The notes: a model not told the origin generated them from the letters alone. Positions 1 through 6,094 are shown, numbered from the stretch's first letter. The stretch: 6,270 nucleotides of DNA from Pontimonas sp. (GCA_023263045.1 JALQXU010000052.1:1-6270); one strand, 5' to 3'. Numbers and translations are program-made.

Positions 1-379
1 AGAGTGGCACCAAATCGGGGGCTACCTCCTGGAGGTGTTCCCCAATCAACATGCCGTTGTTGGTTAAGAGCGTGACTTGACCGTGTTGTGAGGCCAGAGA
101 GACGGCCTCAGCCACTTCGGGTCTAAATTCCATCGCAGCCTTACGAATATCGACCCAGGTCTGGCGGGGAATATTGGACCCGAAAGCTTCATTGACCAGG
201 CGGAGATACTCGTCGCCGGTGTCGGGGTCTCCGGCCTCCGCTTTCCACTCACCCTCGTCATGCCACCACCGCGCTCGAAGGTCGTGGAAGTCGTGACCGG
301 TGAGCTCAGTGAGTGACTCCATCCGAATCCGCCAGTGATAGTCGTACAGGACGTTGTCCATGTCAAAGATAAAGAGCAT
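1..379 (-). CDS. HAD-family hydrolase, C-terminus cut off by the window edge
   Basis: Haloacid dehalogenase superfamily hydrolase, probably a small-molecule phosphatase of the cytoplasm; the substrate cannot be told. I translated 126 residues from the ATG at 379. Motif I is at residues 3-13 (FIFDMDNVLYD), with D6 as the expected nucleophile and D8 as the general acid/base. Residues 14-95 look like a helical cap of the subclass I kind (Trp-, Asp- and Glu-rich). Motif II is the beta strand ending in TLLTNN, with T106. Motifs III and IV should lie beyond the left edge. The start is firm: an in-frame TAG lies three codons upstream, with no other ATG, GTG or TTG between. There is no clear Shine-Dalgarno sequence. 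The gene is divergent from the tsaC-like gene across 56 bp, and nothing links their functions. Confidence 0.85.
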   Translation of the reverse strand, partial: MLFIFDMDNVLYDYHWRIRMESLTELTGHDFHDLRARWWHDEGEWKAEAGDPDTGDEYLRLVNEAFGSNIPRQTWVDIRKAAMEFRPEVAEAVSLASQHGQVTLLTNNGMLIGEHLQEVAPDLVPL

Positions 380-388
380 GATGACCTA

Positions 389-394
389 AGCCTA
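389..394 (-). promoter_or_regulatory. Possible -10 hexamer of the HAD gene
   Basis: Read on the minus strand this is TAGGCT, fitting the actinobacterial TANNNT -10 pattern. It sits 9 nt before the ATG at 379, which would give a leader of only two or three nucleotides. I found no convincing -35 at normal spacing. Weak call based on position and pattern only. Confidence 0.3.
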
Positions 395-423
395 CGGCCC
401 GGGTCTGCGAGGAACCGGCAAAC

Positions 424-429
424 TACACT
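424..429 (+). promoter_or_regulatory. -10 hexamer for a leaderless tsaC-wecA-atpI transcript
   Basis: TACACT fits TANNNT and is followed by exactly 6 nt before the GTG at 436, so the normal transcription start would fall on the first base of the start codon. The gene has no good Shine-Dalgarno sequence, which fits leaderless translation. The -35 position (about 401-406, GGGTCT) does not resemble TTGACA. The same 6-nt spacing recurs at the two divergent genes near 5968 and 6095, which raises my confidence. Confidence 0.5.
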
Positions 430-435
430 GGGGAT

Positions 436-1116
436 GTGGGCACGCTCGTTGTTGATTCGTCGAACCCTGTCGCGTGGGAAGAGGGTCGGCCCCGTGCTCT
501 AGAGGCACTGGAGGCTGGTCAGAGCATCATCATTCCCACCGATACGGTCTATGGCATTGCCTGTGATGCGTTTTCTCCCGAGGCCGTGAACAGACTCCTC
601 TCGCACAAAGGTCGAGGCCGCCATATGCCACCGCCAGTTTTGGTGGCATCTCCTGAGGATGTCACTCGGTTGGTCCGCACGATTCCAGACGGGGCACGAG
701 CGCTTATGGAGCAGTTCTGGCCAGGCGGAGTGACGGTCATTCTTGAGGCAGCACCGGATGTCGAGTGGGACTTGGGTGACACACAGGGGACTGTGGCTAT
801 CCGTATGCCCGACCATCCCGTTGCGTTGGATCTTCTGCGAGAGTCAGGCCCCCTTGCGGTGTCGAGTGCGAATCTCACGGGACAGCATTCGTCCCTCACT
901 ATTGACGAAGCGCTGGCTCAGTTTGGCGATGCAATCAGTGTGTATATCGATGCCGGCCCGGTAGGACACGCGTACGCCGACGCCCCGGGGAATCCCGGAA
1001 GCACCATCGTGGACGCAACCGAGGTAGCGTCAGGAGGACCGTGGAAGGTTGTCCGCCACGGGGTGGTGCCCTGGGAGGACGTGAAAGCTGTGACAGGTGG
1101 GGAGTGGGAGCAGTGA
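436..1116 (+). CDS. tsaC: Threonylcarbamoyl-AMP synthase (Sua5/YciO/YrdC family)
   Basis: Makes threonylcarbamoyl-AMP from threonine, bicarbonate and ATP in the cytoplasm, the first step of t6A modification at position 37 of ANN-decoding tRNAs. The 226 residues are a single YrdC-type domain without the extra C-terminal Sua5 domain. Visible landmarks are PTDTVYG (34-40), the basic K58-G-R60 motif, FWPGGVTVIL (94-103), AIRMPDHP (121-128), the nucleotide-site segment SSANLTG (143-149) and STIVD (189-193). The GTG at 436 is chosen because it gives the usual short N-terminus and lies 6 nt after a -10-like TACACT; the ATG at 434 is out of frame. It is first in a three-gene operon and its TGA overlaps the GTG of the wecA-like gene. 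In M. tuberculosis the homologue has the same neighbours (Rv1301-Rv1302). Family assignment is secure; exact activity is inferred from the family. Confidence 0.93.
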   Translation: MGTLVVDSSNPVAWEEGRPRALEALEAGQSIIIPTDTVYGIACDAFSPEAVNRLLSHKGRGRHMPPPVLVASPEDVTRLVRTIPDGARALMEQFWPGGVTVILEAAPDVEWDLGDTQGTVAIRMPDHPVALDLLRESGPLAVSSANLTGQHSSLTIDEALAQFGDAISVYIDAGPVGHAYADAPGNPGSTIVDATEVASGGPWKVVRHGVVPWEDVKAVTGGEWEQ

Positions 1117-2237
1117 TCAACTATCTGCTGGTAGCTCTCTCCGCGGTAGCGGCGAGCTTCCTTCTTGCTCTCGTGCTCTGGCAATTAGGTGTTCGCTACA
1201 GCTGGCACCGAGAAATTCGACCCAGGGATGTGCACCAAGAACCCACTCCTCGTCTCGGTGGGATCGCTGTGTATGTCGGGATTGTCCTTGCCACCCTGGT
1301 GGCAAGCCAACTACCGCAATTCGACGAAGTTTTTGCTAATCCCCGACCGATCATCGCGGTCTTGGTTGCTGGCTTTATCGTCGTCACTCTCGGTGTCATC
1401 GATGACCTCATCGATTTGGACTGGCTGACGAAGCTCTCTGGGCAATTCATTGCCGCCGGGGTGGTTGCCTGGCAGGGCGTCCAAATCGTGTCACTGCCTA
1501 TTGGAGGAATCACCCTCTTTTCGCCCACGCTGTCTCTTGTTCTGACCGTCCTCGCGATTGTGTTGGTGATGAATGCGGTCAATTTCATTGACGGGCTCGA
1601 TGGTCTGGCAGCAGGTGTTGCTCTGATTTCGAACGCGGTGTTTTTCTTGTATGCCTTAGTGCTGTCCCTAGGCGAGGGTGGCACTGCGTACTTTGGCCTC
1701 GCGACGTTGTTGGCGGTGTTGTTGGCAGGCTCTCTGCTGGGGTTCCTGCCCCTCAATTGGCACCCAGCCAAGCTCTTCCTCGGTGACTCAGGTGCTCTGC
1801 TCGTGGGCCTCATCATGTCGGTGAGTGCAATTTCTGTGACCGGCCAGATTGATCCAGGAGTGATTTCGCCGACCCAGTTGTTGCCCGCTTTCTTGCCGGT
1901 GATTTTGCCCTTGGCGGTGCTGATTGTTCCGCTGGTGGATTTCTCGCTTGCGGTAGGTCGCAGGCTTCGCCGTGGCATGTCGCCTTTTGATGCTGATCGC
2001 GCCCACCTCCACCACAGGCTCCTGGACATGGGTCACTCCCACCGCCAAGCAGTGCTCATCCTCTATTCCTGGACGGCAGTGCTGGCCATTGGAACCCTCA
2101 TGTTCCTCTTTGTTCAGTGGTTCCTCGCGGTGGGAATTATCGTGATCGGGCTCGTGGGCTCGACAGTCGTGACACTCTCGCCCGATAACAGAGCCCCCCA
2201 CGACCCTCTTGCTGTGGAGGAAGGATCCCCATCATGA
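1113..2237 (+). CDS. wecA: WecA-type polyprenyl-phosphate GlcNAc-1-phosphate transferase
   Basis: Integral membrane enzyme of glycosyltransferase family 4 (MraY/WecA superfamily). It transfers a sugar-1-phosphate, most likely GlcNAc-1-P from UDP-GlcNAc, to a polyprenyl phosphate, opening lipid-linked glycan synthesis for the cell envelope. The 374 residues contain about 11 hydrophobic segments. Conserved cytoplasmic motifs appear in order: PTPRLGG (44-50), IDDLIDLDW with the metal-binding D97-D98, NFIDGLDGLA (157-166), FLGDSGA (222-228) and DRAHLHHRL (295-303), whose H-x-H-H favours the WecA/TagO branch over MraY. The start is the GTG at 1113: it overlaps the previous stop as GTGA and has GGGGAG at 1099-1104, 8 nt upstream. 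An in-frame earlier ATG at 1041 would add 24 non-conserved residues inside the previous gene and is rejected. The stop overlaps the atpI-like start by 4 bp. The sugar specificity is inferred. Confidence 0.92.
   Translation: MINYLLVALSAVAASFLLALVLWQLGVRYSWHREIRPRDVHQEPTPRLGGIAVYVGIVLATLVASQLPQFDEVFANPRPIIAVLVAGFIVVTLGVIDDLIDLDWLTKLSGQFIAAGVVAWQGVQIVSLPIGGITLFSPTLSLVLTVLAIVLVMNAVNFIDGLDGLAAGVALISNAVFFLYALVLSLGEGGTAYFGLATLLAVLLAGSLLGFLPLNWHPAKLFLGDSGALLVGLIMSVSAISVTGQIDPGVISPTQLLPAFLPVILPLAVLIVPLVDFSLAVGRRLRRGMSPFDADRAHLHHRLLDMGHSHRQAVLILYSWTAVLAIGTLMFLFVQWFLAVGIIVIGLVGSTVVTLSPDNRAPHDPLAVEEGSPS
2216..2225 (+). promoter_or_regulatory. Strong Shine-Dalgarno sequence of the atpI-like gene
   Basis: GGAGGAAGGA ends 8 nt before the ATG at 2234, the best ribosome binding site in the window. 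It lies inside the 3' end of the wecA-like gene and fixes the ATGA overlap start. It contrasts with the first genes of each operon, which have no such site. Confidence 0.75.
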
Positions 2238-2677
2238 CCGTGTCTCAGATTGCCAAGAGGGCCTTGCTGGTGGGCCTGGTCGTCACCTCTGTCATCGCCA
2301 TTGTTGCTGCTACGGCGGGAGCTCTGATCTCGGAGCTCGCAGGAATGCTGGGTGCACTCGTGGGAGCCGCGTTGGGGTATGCCCTACTGGGGTTGACGCC
2401 GCTCAGCATCATGTGGGGTTTCCGGTTGGGCAAAGGAGACGTGCTGTCGCCCGGTTTCTTTGCCTCAGTGCTAGGGACCTGGCTTCTCAAATTTGTGGTC
2501 TTTCTGGCTGCCGTGTTTTGGCTCGGTGACCAAGGATGGCTCGATAGAACGGTGCTGTTTCTCACCATTGTGGCGGCGGTGCTGGCAACGCTCGTCACCG
2601 ACCTTGTCGTGGTAGTGAAATCCCGCATGCCATACGTCTCGGACGTGACTCTGCCAGGCGATAAGCCGAAGGATTAG
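2234..2677 (+). CDS. atpI: AtpI-like small membrane protein
   Basis: A 147-residue protein with four predicted membrane segments at about residues 11-33, 35-61, 74-97 and 106-129, ending in a charged cytoplasmic tail (PGDKPKD). No catalytic motif is visible. The tail after the last helix contains SRMPYVSD (130-137), which resembles the S/T-R-x-P-Y-V sequence I recall from the small membrane protein ahead of atpB in actinobacteria (the Rv1303 position). The family is thought to help assemble the ATP synthase rotor or act in ion uptake; both are family-level ideas. The start is set by the GGAGGAAGGA site and the ATGA overlap with the wecA-like stop. Oddly, no atpB follows: the next gene points the other way and its stop codon overlaps this one. 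It could also be called a hypothetical membrane protein, since sequence conservation in this family is low. Confidence 0.7.
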   Translation: MTVSQIAKRALLVGLVVTSVIAIVAATAGALISELAGMLGALVGAALGYALLGLTPLSIMWGFRLGKGDVLSPGFFASVLGTWLLKFVVFLAAVFWLGDQGWLDRTVLFLTIVAAVLATLVTDLVVVVKSRMPYVSDVTLPGDKPKD

Positions 2678-4044
2678 TGGCCCGTCAGGGGCGCAATCAG
2701 TTTCGAGATGAGTGAAGGCCGCCCTGTTCGCTCTTCGAGGCGATCCGCGAGGTCGACACCCATGATGGCGGCGGTCGCTCCGAGATAGCGCAGCGGCTCT
2801 GGTTCCCATTGTCGCGAGCGGTGACCGACAAAGGGCAGGGCGGTTCGCGAGGTCTTATTGCCCAGGATGAGGTCCGCAAGCGTGAGGCCTGCCAGGTGAG
2901 AAAGCCCCACTCCATCGCCCACATAGCCCCCGGCTCGGCCGATTCCGCTCGAGCTATCCAGCGAGACCGAGGCGTGCCAGTCCCTGGGAACTCCCAGAAC
3001 ACCACCCCACGTGTGAGTGATGGCAGCATCACCGATTTGGGGGAACATCTCCTTCAGGGTTGTTTCTAGCGCCGTGAACACTCTGGGCACTCGGTCGAAT
3101 GCCGGCGAGATGGCGCTTCCCCAGTGATAGGGCGCCCCTCTGCCTCCAAACGCAAGGCGATTGTCGGCAGTGCGTTGACCATAAATGACCAGCGATCGAA
3201 AATCCGAGAACGTCATCCCGTGCGGTAGGCCGATGGCGTCAAAGACGGAATCGGGCAGCGGTTCGGTCGCAATCATGAGGGAGTAGAGCGGCAGCGACGT
3301 TCGGCGGGAGGGACGCATCTGGCTGCGATAACCCTCGAGCGCATCGATGACGATGTCGCCGTGAACGTCGCCGTCGGGGGTGGTCACCACTCCGGGCCGG
3401 TAATCCAGGACCTCAGTCTTTTCGGCGATCCGAATGCCGGCGCTCTCCGCGGCGGACGCGAGACCTCGGACCAGTTTTGCGGGGTGAATCCTCGCGCAGG
3501 CTGGATCAAACACGGCGCCCTGTGTGTGGCTTGCCTGCAGGGTGTCGTTCGGCTCTCTCCACTCCGGTGAATCAACACCAAGCCGAGCCGCCTCTGCCAA
3601 CGCGGCAGAGGCCCGGGTCCGATGGATCTCTTCTCGGACGAGAGACGTCGTTCCTCCCTGGACAAAGTCGCACGCGATGTCGAGTTTGGCAGCCCACGTT
3701 CCCACCGAGTGCACACACTCGACCATGGCCTGTCTCATGGCGGTGGCGGCTTCCACACCGTGGCGCTGAATCAGTGCGTTGGTACTGGCGGGAAAGAGGG
3801 CCGACACCCAGCCGCCATTGCGACCGGACGCTCCAAACCCCGCAATCTCTTTTTCGAGAATCAGAATCTTCGTCGTGGGGGATTGTTCAATCAGTGACAG
3901 AGCAGTCCAGAGACCGGTGTACCCGGCGCCCATGATGATGACATCCCACTGTGTGGCGCGCTCTGCAGGACTCAGCGGGGGTCGTGGAGTGAGGTCATCT
4001 TCCACACTCTCGTGCCACAGCGAGAGGCCTCGGTAGTCCGTCAC
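2674..4044 (-). CDS. FAD-dependent oxidoreductase, gamma-glutamylputrescine oxidase-like (DAO family)
   Basis: Flavoenzyme of the glycine oxidase/D-amino acid oxidase (DadA/PuuB) superfamily, expected to oxidise a C-N bond and release an aldehyde or imine, ammonia and reduced flavin. The 456 residues show an N-terminal Rossmann fold: beta strand plus GAGYTG (39-44), and the acidic residue E64 that binds the ADP ribose. GASGRNGG (71-78) is strongly characteristic of the PuuB-like branch. GGRG lies at 300-303, and the C-terminal FAD segment is GGYVGDGVG (372-380). No signal peptide is seen, so it is cytoplasmic. The GTG at 4044 is 5 nt after the aminotransferase stop, with no Shine-Dalgarno, suggesting coupled translation. 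It is third in the lrp-aminotransferase operon, and that context supports polyamine or amino-compound breakdown. No gamma-glutamylputrescine synthetase is in view, so the substrate may be a free amine or amino acid. Confidence 0.85.
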   Translation of the reverse strand: MTDYRGLSLWHESVEDDLTPRPPLSPAERATQWDVIIMGAGYTGLWTALSLIEQSPTTKILILEKEIAGFGASGRNGGWVSALFPASTNALIQRHGVEAATAMRQAMVECVHSVGTWAAKLDIACDFVQGGTTSLVREEIHRTRASAALAEAARLGVDSPEWREPNDTLQASHTQGAVFDPACARIHPAKLVRGLASAAESAGIRIAEKTEVLDYRPGVVTTPDGDVHGDIVIDALEGYRSQMRPSRRTSLPLYSLMIATEPLPDSVFDAIGLPHGMTFSDFRSLVIYGQRTADNRLAFGGRGAPYHWGSAISPAFDRVPRVFTALETTLKEMFPQIGDAAITHTWGGVLGVPRDWHASVSLDSSSGIGRAGGYVGDGVGLSHLAGLTLADLILGNKTSRTALPFVGHRSRQWEPEPLRYLGATAAIMGVDLADRLEERTGRPSLISKLIAPLTGH

Positions 4045-4049
4045 GAGAA

Positions 4050-5498
4050 TTAGATCAGCTGGGAGGCACGGGTGAGCACATCGCGCAGGATGGCCTCAAT
4101 CTCGTCAAACTCTGCCGGACCAATAGTGAGTGGTGGAGCCAACTGGATCACGGGGTCCCCCCGGTCATCGGCGCGGCAGTAGAGGCCGGCTTCGAAGAGA
4201 GCTTTGGAGAGGAATCCACGCAAGAGCTTCTCTGACTCTTCGTCGGTGAAAGTCTCCTTCGTGACTTTGTCTTTGACCAGCTCGATACCGAAGAAGTAAC
4301 CGGCTCCTCGAACATCTCCCACGATGGGAATGTCGAGCAACCGCTCGAGGGCAGCGCGGAACTTCGGTGAGTTCTTACGAACGTGTTCGTTGATGCCTTC
4401 TTCTTCGAAGATTTTGAGGTTCTCGAGAGCGACGGCCGCCGAGACGGGATGCCCCCCGAAGGTGTAGCCGTGGTAGAAGGTCGTGTCGCCCGAGCTGAAA
4501 GGTTCGAATAACCGATCACTGGTGATCATCGCTCCAATGGGGGAGTAGCCACTGGTCATTCCCTTGGCGCAGGTGATGATGTCCGGAACATAGTCGAAGG
4601 CGTTACAGGCGAACATTTCGCCAATACGCCCAAAGGCACAAATGACCTCGTCACTGACGAGCAACACATCGTGCTTGTCGCAAATCTCTCGGACCCTCTG
4701 GAAGTAGCCAGGAGGAGGCGGGAAACACCCTCCAGAGTTTTGGACCGGCTCGAGGAAGACCGCAGCCACTGTTTCCGGCCCTTCGAACTCGATCATTTCC
4801 TCGATCCGATTAGCCGCCCACAGGCCAAACTCCTCCTCAGTGCCACCGGGGAAACCCATTTCCTCGGCGCGGTAGTAGTTGGTGTTGGGAACCCGGAAAC
4901 CACCGGGGGTGAGAGGCTCATACATTGCCTTCATCGCCGGGATTCCTGTGATGGCCAGGGCCCCCTGGGGGGTTCCGTGGTAGGCGACATAGCGAGAAAT
5001 CACTTTGTGTTTCATCGGCTGGCCTTTGAGTTTCCAATACTGTTTGGCGAGCTTGAAGGCGCTCTCGACTGCTTCACCGCCACCGGTGGTGAAAAAGACT
5101 TTGTTGAGATCACCTGGCGCATAGTCGGCAAGCTTGTCGGCGAGTTCAATCGCAGCGGGGTGGGCGTAAGACCAGAGGGGGAAGAACGCCAGTTCCTCGG
5201 CTTGCTGCTTCGCCACTTCCGCCAGGCGTGCTCGGCCGTGGCCGGCATTCACGACGAAGAGGCCCGCCAAACCATCGATGTAGCGCTTGCCGTTCTCGTC
5301 CCAAATGTGGTGGCCGTTTCCTTTAACAATGACGGGGACCTCAGCGCCGCCGGAGAGGGGACCTTGACGGGTGAAGTGCATCCACAAGTGATCGCGCGCT
5401 TTGTCCTGCAACGTCTCGGTTTTCTTGGAGCGCCGCGCTGCCTTCGGTGTTGCACGTTTCGGTGTCTTCTTGAGTTTCAACTTCTCGATAATCGTCAT
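4050..5498 (-). CDS. Class III PLP aminotransferase, probable putrescine/omega-amine aminotransferase
   Basis: Fold-type I, PLP-dependent aminotransferase that should move the terminal amino group of a diamine or omega-amino acid to a keto acid such as pyruvate. Visible motifs are YIDGLAGLFVVNAGHG (73-88), the PLP phosphate-binding GGGEAVES (139-146), YHG (173-175), LEPVQNSGG (249-257), SDEVICAFGR (282-291) with the cofactor-binding D283, AKG with the Schiff-base lysine K312, and FGGHP (347-351). The family resemblance is to SpuC-type putrescine-pyruvate transaminases; beta-alanine or other omega transaminases are alternatives. The 482 residues are slightly long because of a basic N-terminal tail (residues 6-26, 11 Lys or Arg). 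The ATG at 5498 overlaps the Lrp stop as ATGA and has GGGGGA 4 nt upstream (5508-5503), supporting this start. A TTG at codon 30 would remove the tail but lacks a ribosome binding site. The FAD oxidoreductase follows after 5 nt. Confidence 0.88.
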   Translation of the reverse strand: MTIIEKLKLKKTPKRATPKAARRSKKTETLQDKARDHLWMHFTRQGPLSGGAEVPVIVKGNGHHIWDENGKRYIDGLAGLFVVNAGHGRARLAEVAKQQAEELAFFPLWSYAHPAAIELADKLADYAPGDLNKVFFTTGGGEAVESAFKLAKQYWKLKGQPMKHKVISRYVAYHGTPQGALAITGIPAMKAMYEPLTPGGFRVPNTNYYRAEEMGFPGGTEEEFGLWAANRIEEMIEFEGPETVAAVFLEPVQNSGGCFPPPPGYFQRVREICDKHDVLLVSDEVICAFGRIGEMFACNAFDYVPDIITCAKGMTSGYSPIGAMITSDRLFEPFSSGDTTFYHGYTFGGHPVSAAVALENLKIFEEEGINEHVRKNSPKFRAALERLLDIPIVGDVRGAGYFFGIELVKDKVTKETFTDEESEKLLRGFLSKALFEAGLYCRADDRGDPVIQLAPPLTIGPAEFDEIEAILRDVLTRASQLI

Positions 5499-5968
5499 CG
5501 TGTCCCCCAGTCGTAGTGTTCTTTCTCCAGTGATAGATAAGTAAAGGTTTCTGTGTCGATCACACCGTCAATGGTGCGGATGGAGCCGTGCAAGATTTCT
5601 CTGAGTTCGTGGTCATCGACACACACGATTTCGGCCAGGATGTCGAATCGACCAGTCGTAAGCACGAGGTAATCGACCTGGTCGATAGCTTTGAGCGCGT
5701 CGGCCACGCGCCTGGCGTCCCCGTTGACCCGAATACCAATCATCGCTTGGCGGTGAAATCCCAGTTGGGAGGGGTCAGTCACCGCGACAATCTGCATAAT
5801 GCCGGCATCCGTGAGTTTGCTCACCCGCTGACGAACTGCTGCTTCGCTGAGCCCTACCGCTTTGCCGATCTCGGCATAGGACTTCCTGCCATCGCGCTGG
5901 AGGAGGCTGATGATGTCCTTCGAGGGCTCATCAAGCGTCATAGTCCGGGTCGACGCTGATTTCGGCAT
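5495..5968 (-). CDS. Lrp/AsnC-family transcriptional regulator
   Basis: DNA-binding regulator, probably controlling this operon and the divergent aldehyde dehydrogenase in response to an amino acid or polyamine-derived ligand. The 157 residues have the usual family length. A winged helix-turn-helix spans about 13-60, with the turn and recognition helix at YAEIGKAVGLSEAAVRQRVS (31-50), and the RAM ligand/oligomer domain spans about 70-150. The C-terminus HYDWGTR resembles the YNWGTR end I recall in actinobacterial Lrp proteins located beside polyamine aminotransferase genes. The start at 5968 lies 6 nt after a -10-like hexamer; M10 (ATG at 5941) is an alternative that removes nine poorly conserved residues and has no ribosome binding site. 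It is the first gene of its operon and its TGA overlaps the aminotransferase ATG. Autoregulation is likely, since AT-rich dyads cover its own -35 region. The ligand is unknown. Confidence 0.92.
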   Translation of the reverse strand: MPKSASTRTMTLDEPSKDIISLLQRDGRKSYAEIGKAVGLSEAAVRQRVSKLTDAGIMQIVAVTDPSQLGFHRQAMIGIRVNGDARRVADALKAIDQVDYLVLTTGRFDILAEIVCVDDHELREILHGSIRTIDGVIDTETFTYLSLEKEHYDWGTR

Positions 5969-5974
5969 AGTGTG

Positions 5975-6003
5975 ATTTTCGCATCTATTTTCATTTATTG
6001 CAA
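5975..6003 (-). promoter_or_regulatory. Promoter of the lrp-aminotransferase-oxidoreductase operon, leaderless
   Basis: Read on the minus strand, TTGCAA (6003-5998) and GAAAAT (5980-5975) are separated by 17 nt. Only 6 nt separate the -10-like hexamer from the ATG at 5968, so transcription would begin at the start codon. Each hexamer departs from consensus at two positions, so strength is probably modest. The -35 lies in the middle of an inverted repeat at 5988-6010, the expected place for autorepression. Pattern-based inference. Confidence 0.45.
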
Positions 6004-6034
6004 TTGAAAACTCATTGTTTAGTCATTTTTTCAA
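5988..6034. promoter_or_regulatory. AT-rich operator region with dyads and phased repeats, probable Lrp binding site
   Basis: Two overlapping dyads are visible. TTTTCA (5988-5993) pairs with TGAAAA (6005-6010), with extra TT/AA matches inside. TTGAAAA (6004-6010) pairs with TTTTCAA (6028-6034). On the plus strand TCATT occurs at 5991, 6012 and 6023, spaced 21 and 11 bp, close to two turns and one turn of DNA. By hand count 5971-6050 is about 26% GC in an otherwise GC-rich window. Lrp-family proteins bind AT-rich, imperfectly palindromic sites set on one helix face, and the regulator gene is adjacent, so assigning these sites to it is reasonable but inferred. Confidence 0.5.
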
Positions 6035-6058
6035 CGAATTTATGACCAAAAAGCCCCC

Positions 6059-6088
6059 TAGACCTCCGGCTTCATCCTGGGCTAGGGT
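6059..6088 (+). promoter_or_regulatory. Promoter of the aldehyde dehydrogenase gene, leaderless
   Basis: TAGACC (6059-6064, one change from TTGACC) and TAGGGT (6083-6088, TANNNT type) are 18 nt apart. The -10 hexamer is followed by exactly 6 nt and then the ATG at 6095, so transcription probably starts at the start codon. No Shine-Dalgarno sequence is present. A 6-bp inverted repeat, CCCTAG (6056-6061) and CTAGGG (6082-6087), overlaps both elements. Confidence 0.55.
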
Positions 6089-6094
6089 ATCGAC

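Noticed and set aside
64..366. Minus-strand open frame of 100 codons overlapping the HAD gene
   Set aside because: It is a shifted frame of the same strand; the true frame from 379 contains HAD motifs I and II, while this one has no motif.
380..435. Possible riboswitch or small RNA in the gap between the HAD and tsaC-like genes
   Set aside because: Only 56 bp, with -10-like hexamers for both directions and no room for a structured leader.
1041..1112. Upstream ATG that would extend the wecA-like protein by 24 residues
   Set aside because: It begins well inside the tsaC-like gene and adds Gly/Arg-rich residues with no homology to WecA. The GTG at 1113 has a ribosome binding site and the typical 4-bp overlap.
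1196..2029. Minus-strand open frame of 277 codons opposite the wecA-like gene
   Set aside because: The translation is rich in Ser, Thr, Arg and Pro with no domain, as expected for the mirror of a hydrophobic membrane protein gene.
2680..2692. GCCC-GTCAG-GGGC hairpin near the convergent stops, as a terminator
   Set aside because: Only four base pairs, no T-run on either strand, and it lies inside the coding end of the oxidoreductase gene.
3477..3935. Plus-strand open frame of 152 codons opposite the oxidoreductase gene
   Set aside because: Antisense to conserved FAD-enzyme sequence, Arg/Ser-rich, no motif and no plausible ribosome binding site.
4671..5516. Plus-strand open frame of 281 codons opposite the aminotransferase gene
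   Set aside because: It lies entirely antisense to a gene with clear PLP-enzyme motifs. Long antisense frames arise from codon bias in such genes, and its translation shows no recognisable domain or ribosome binding site.
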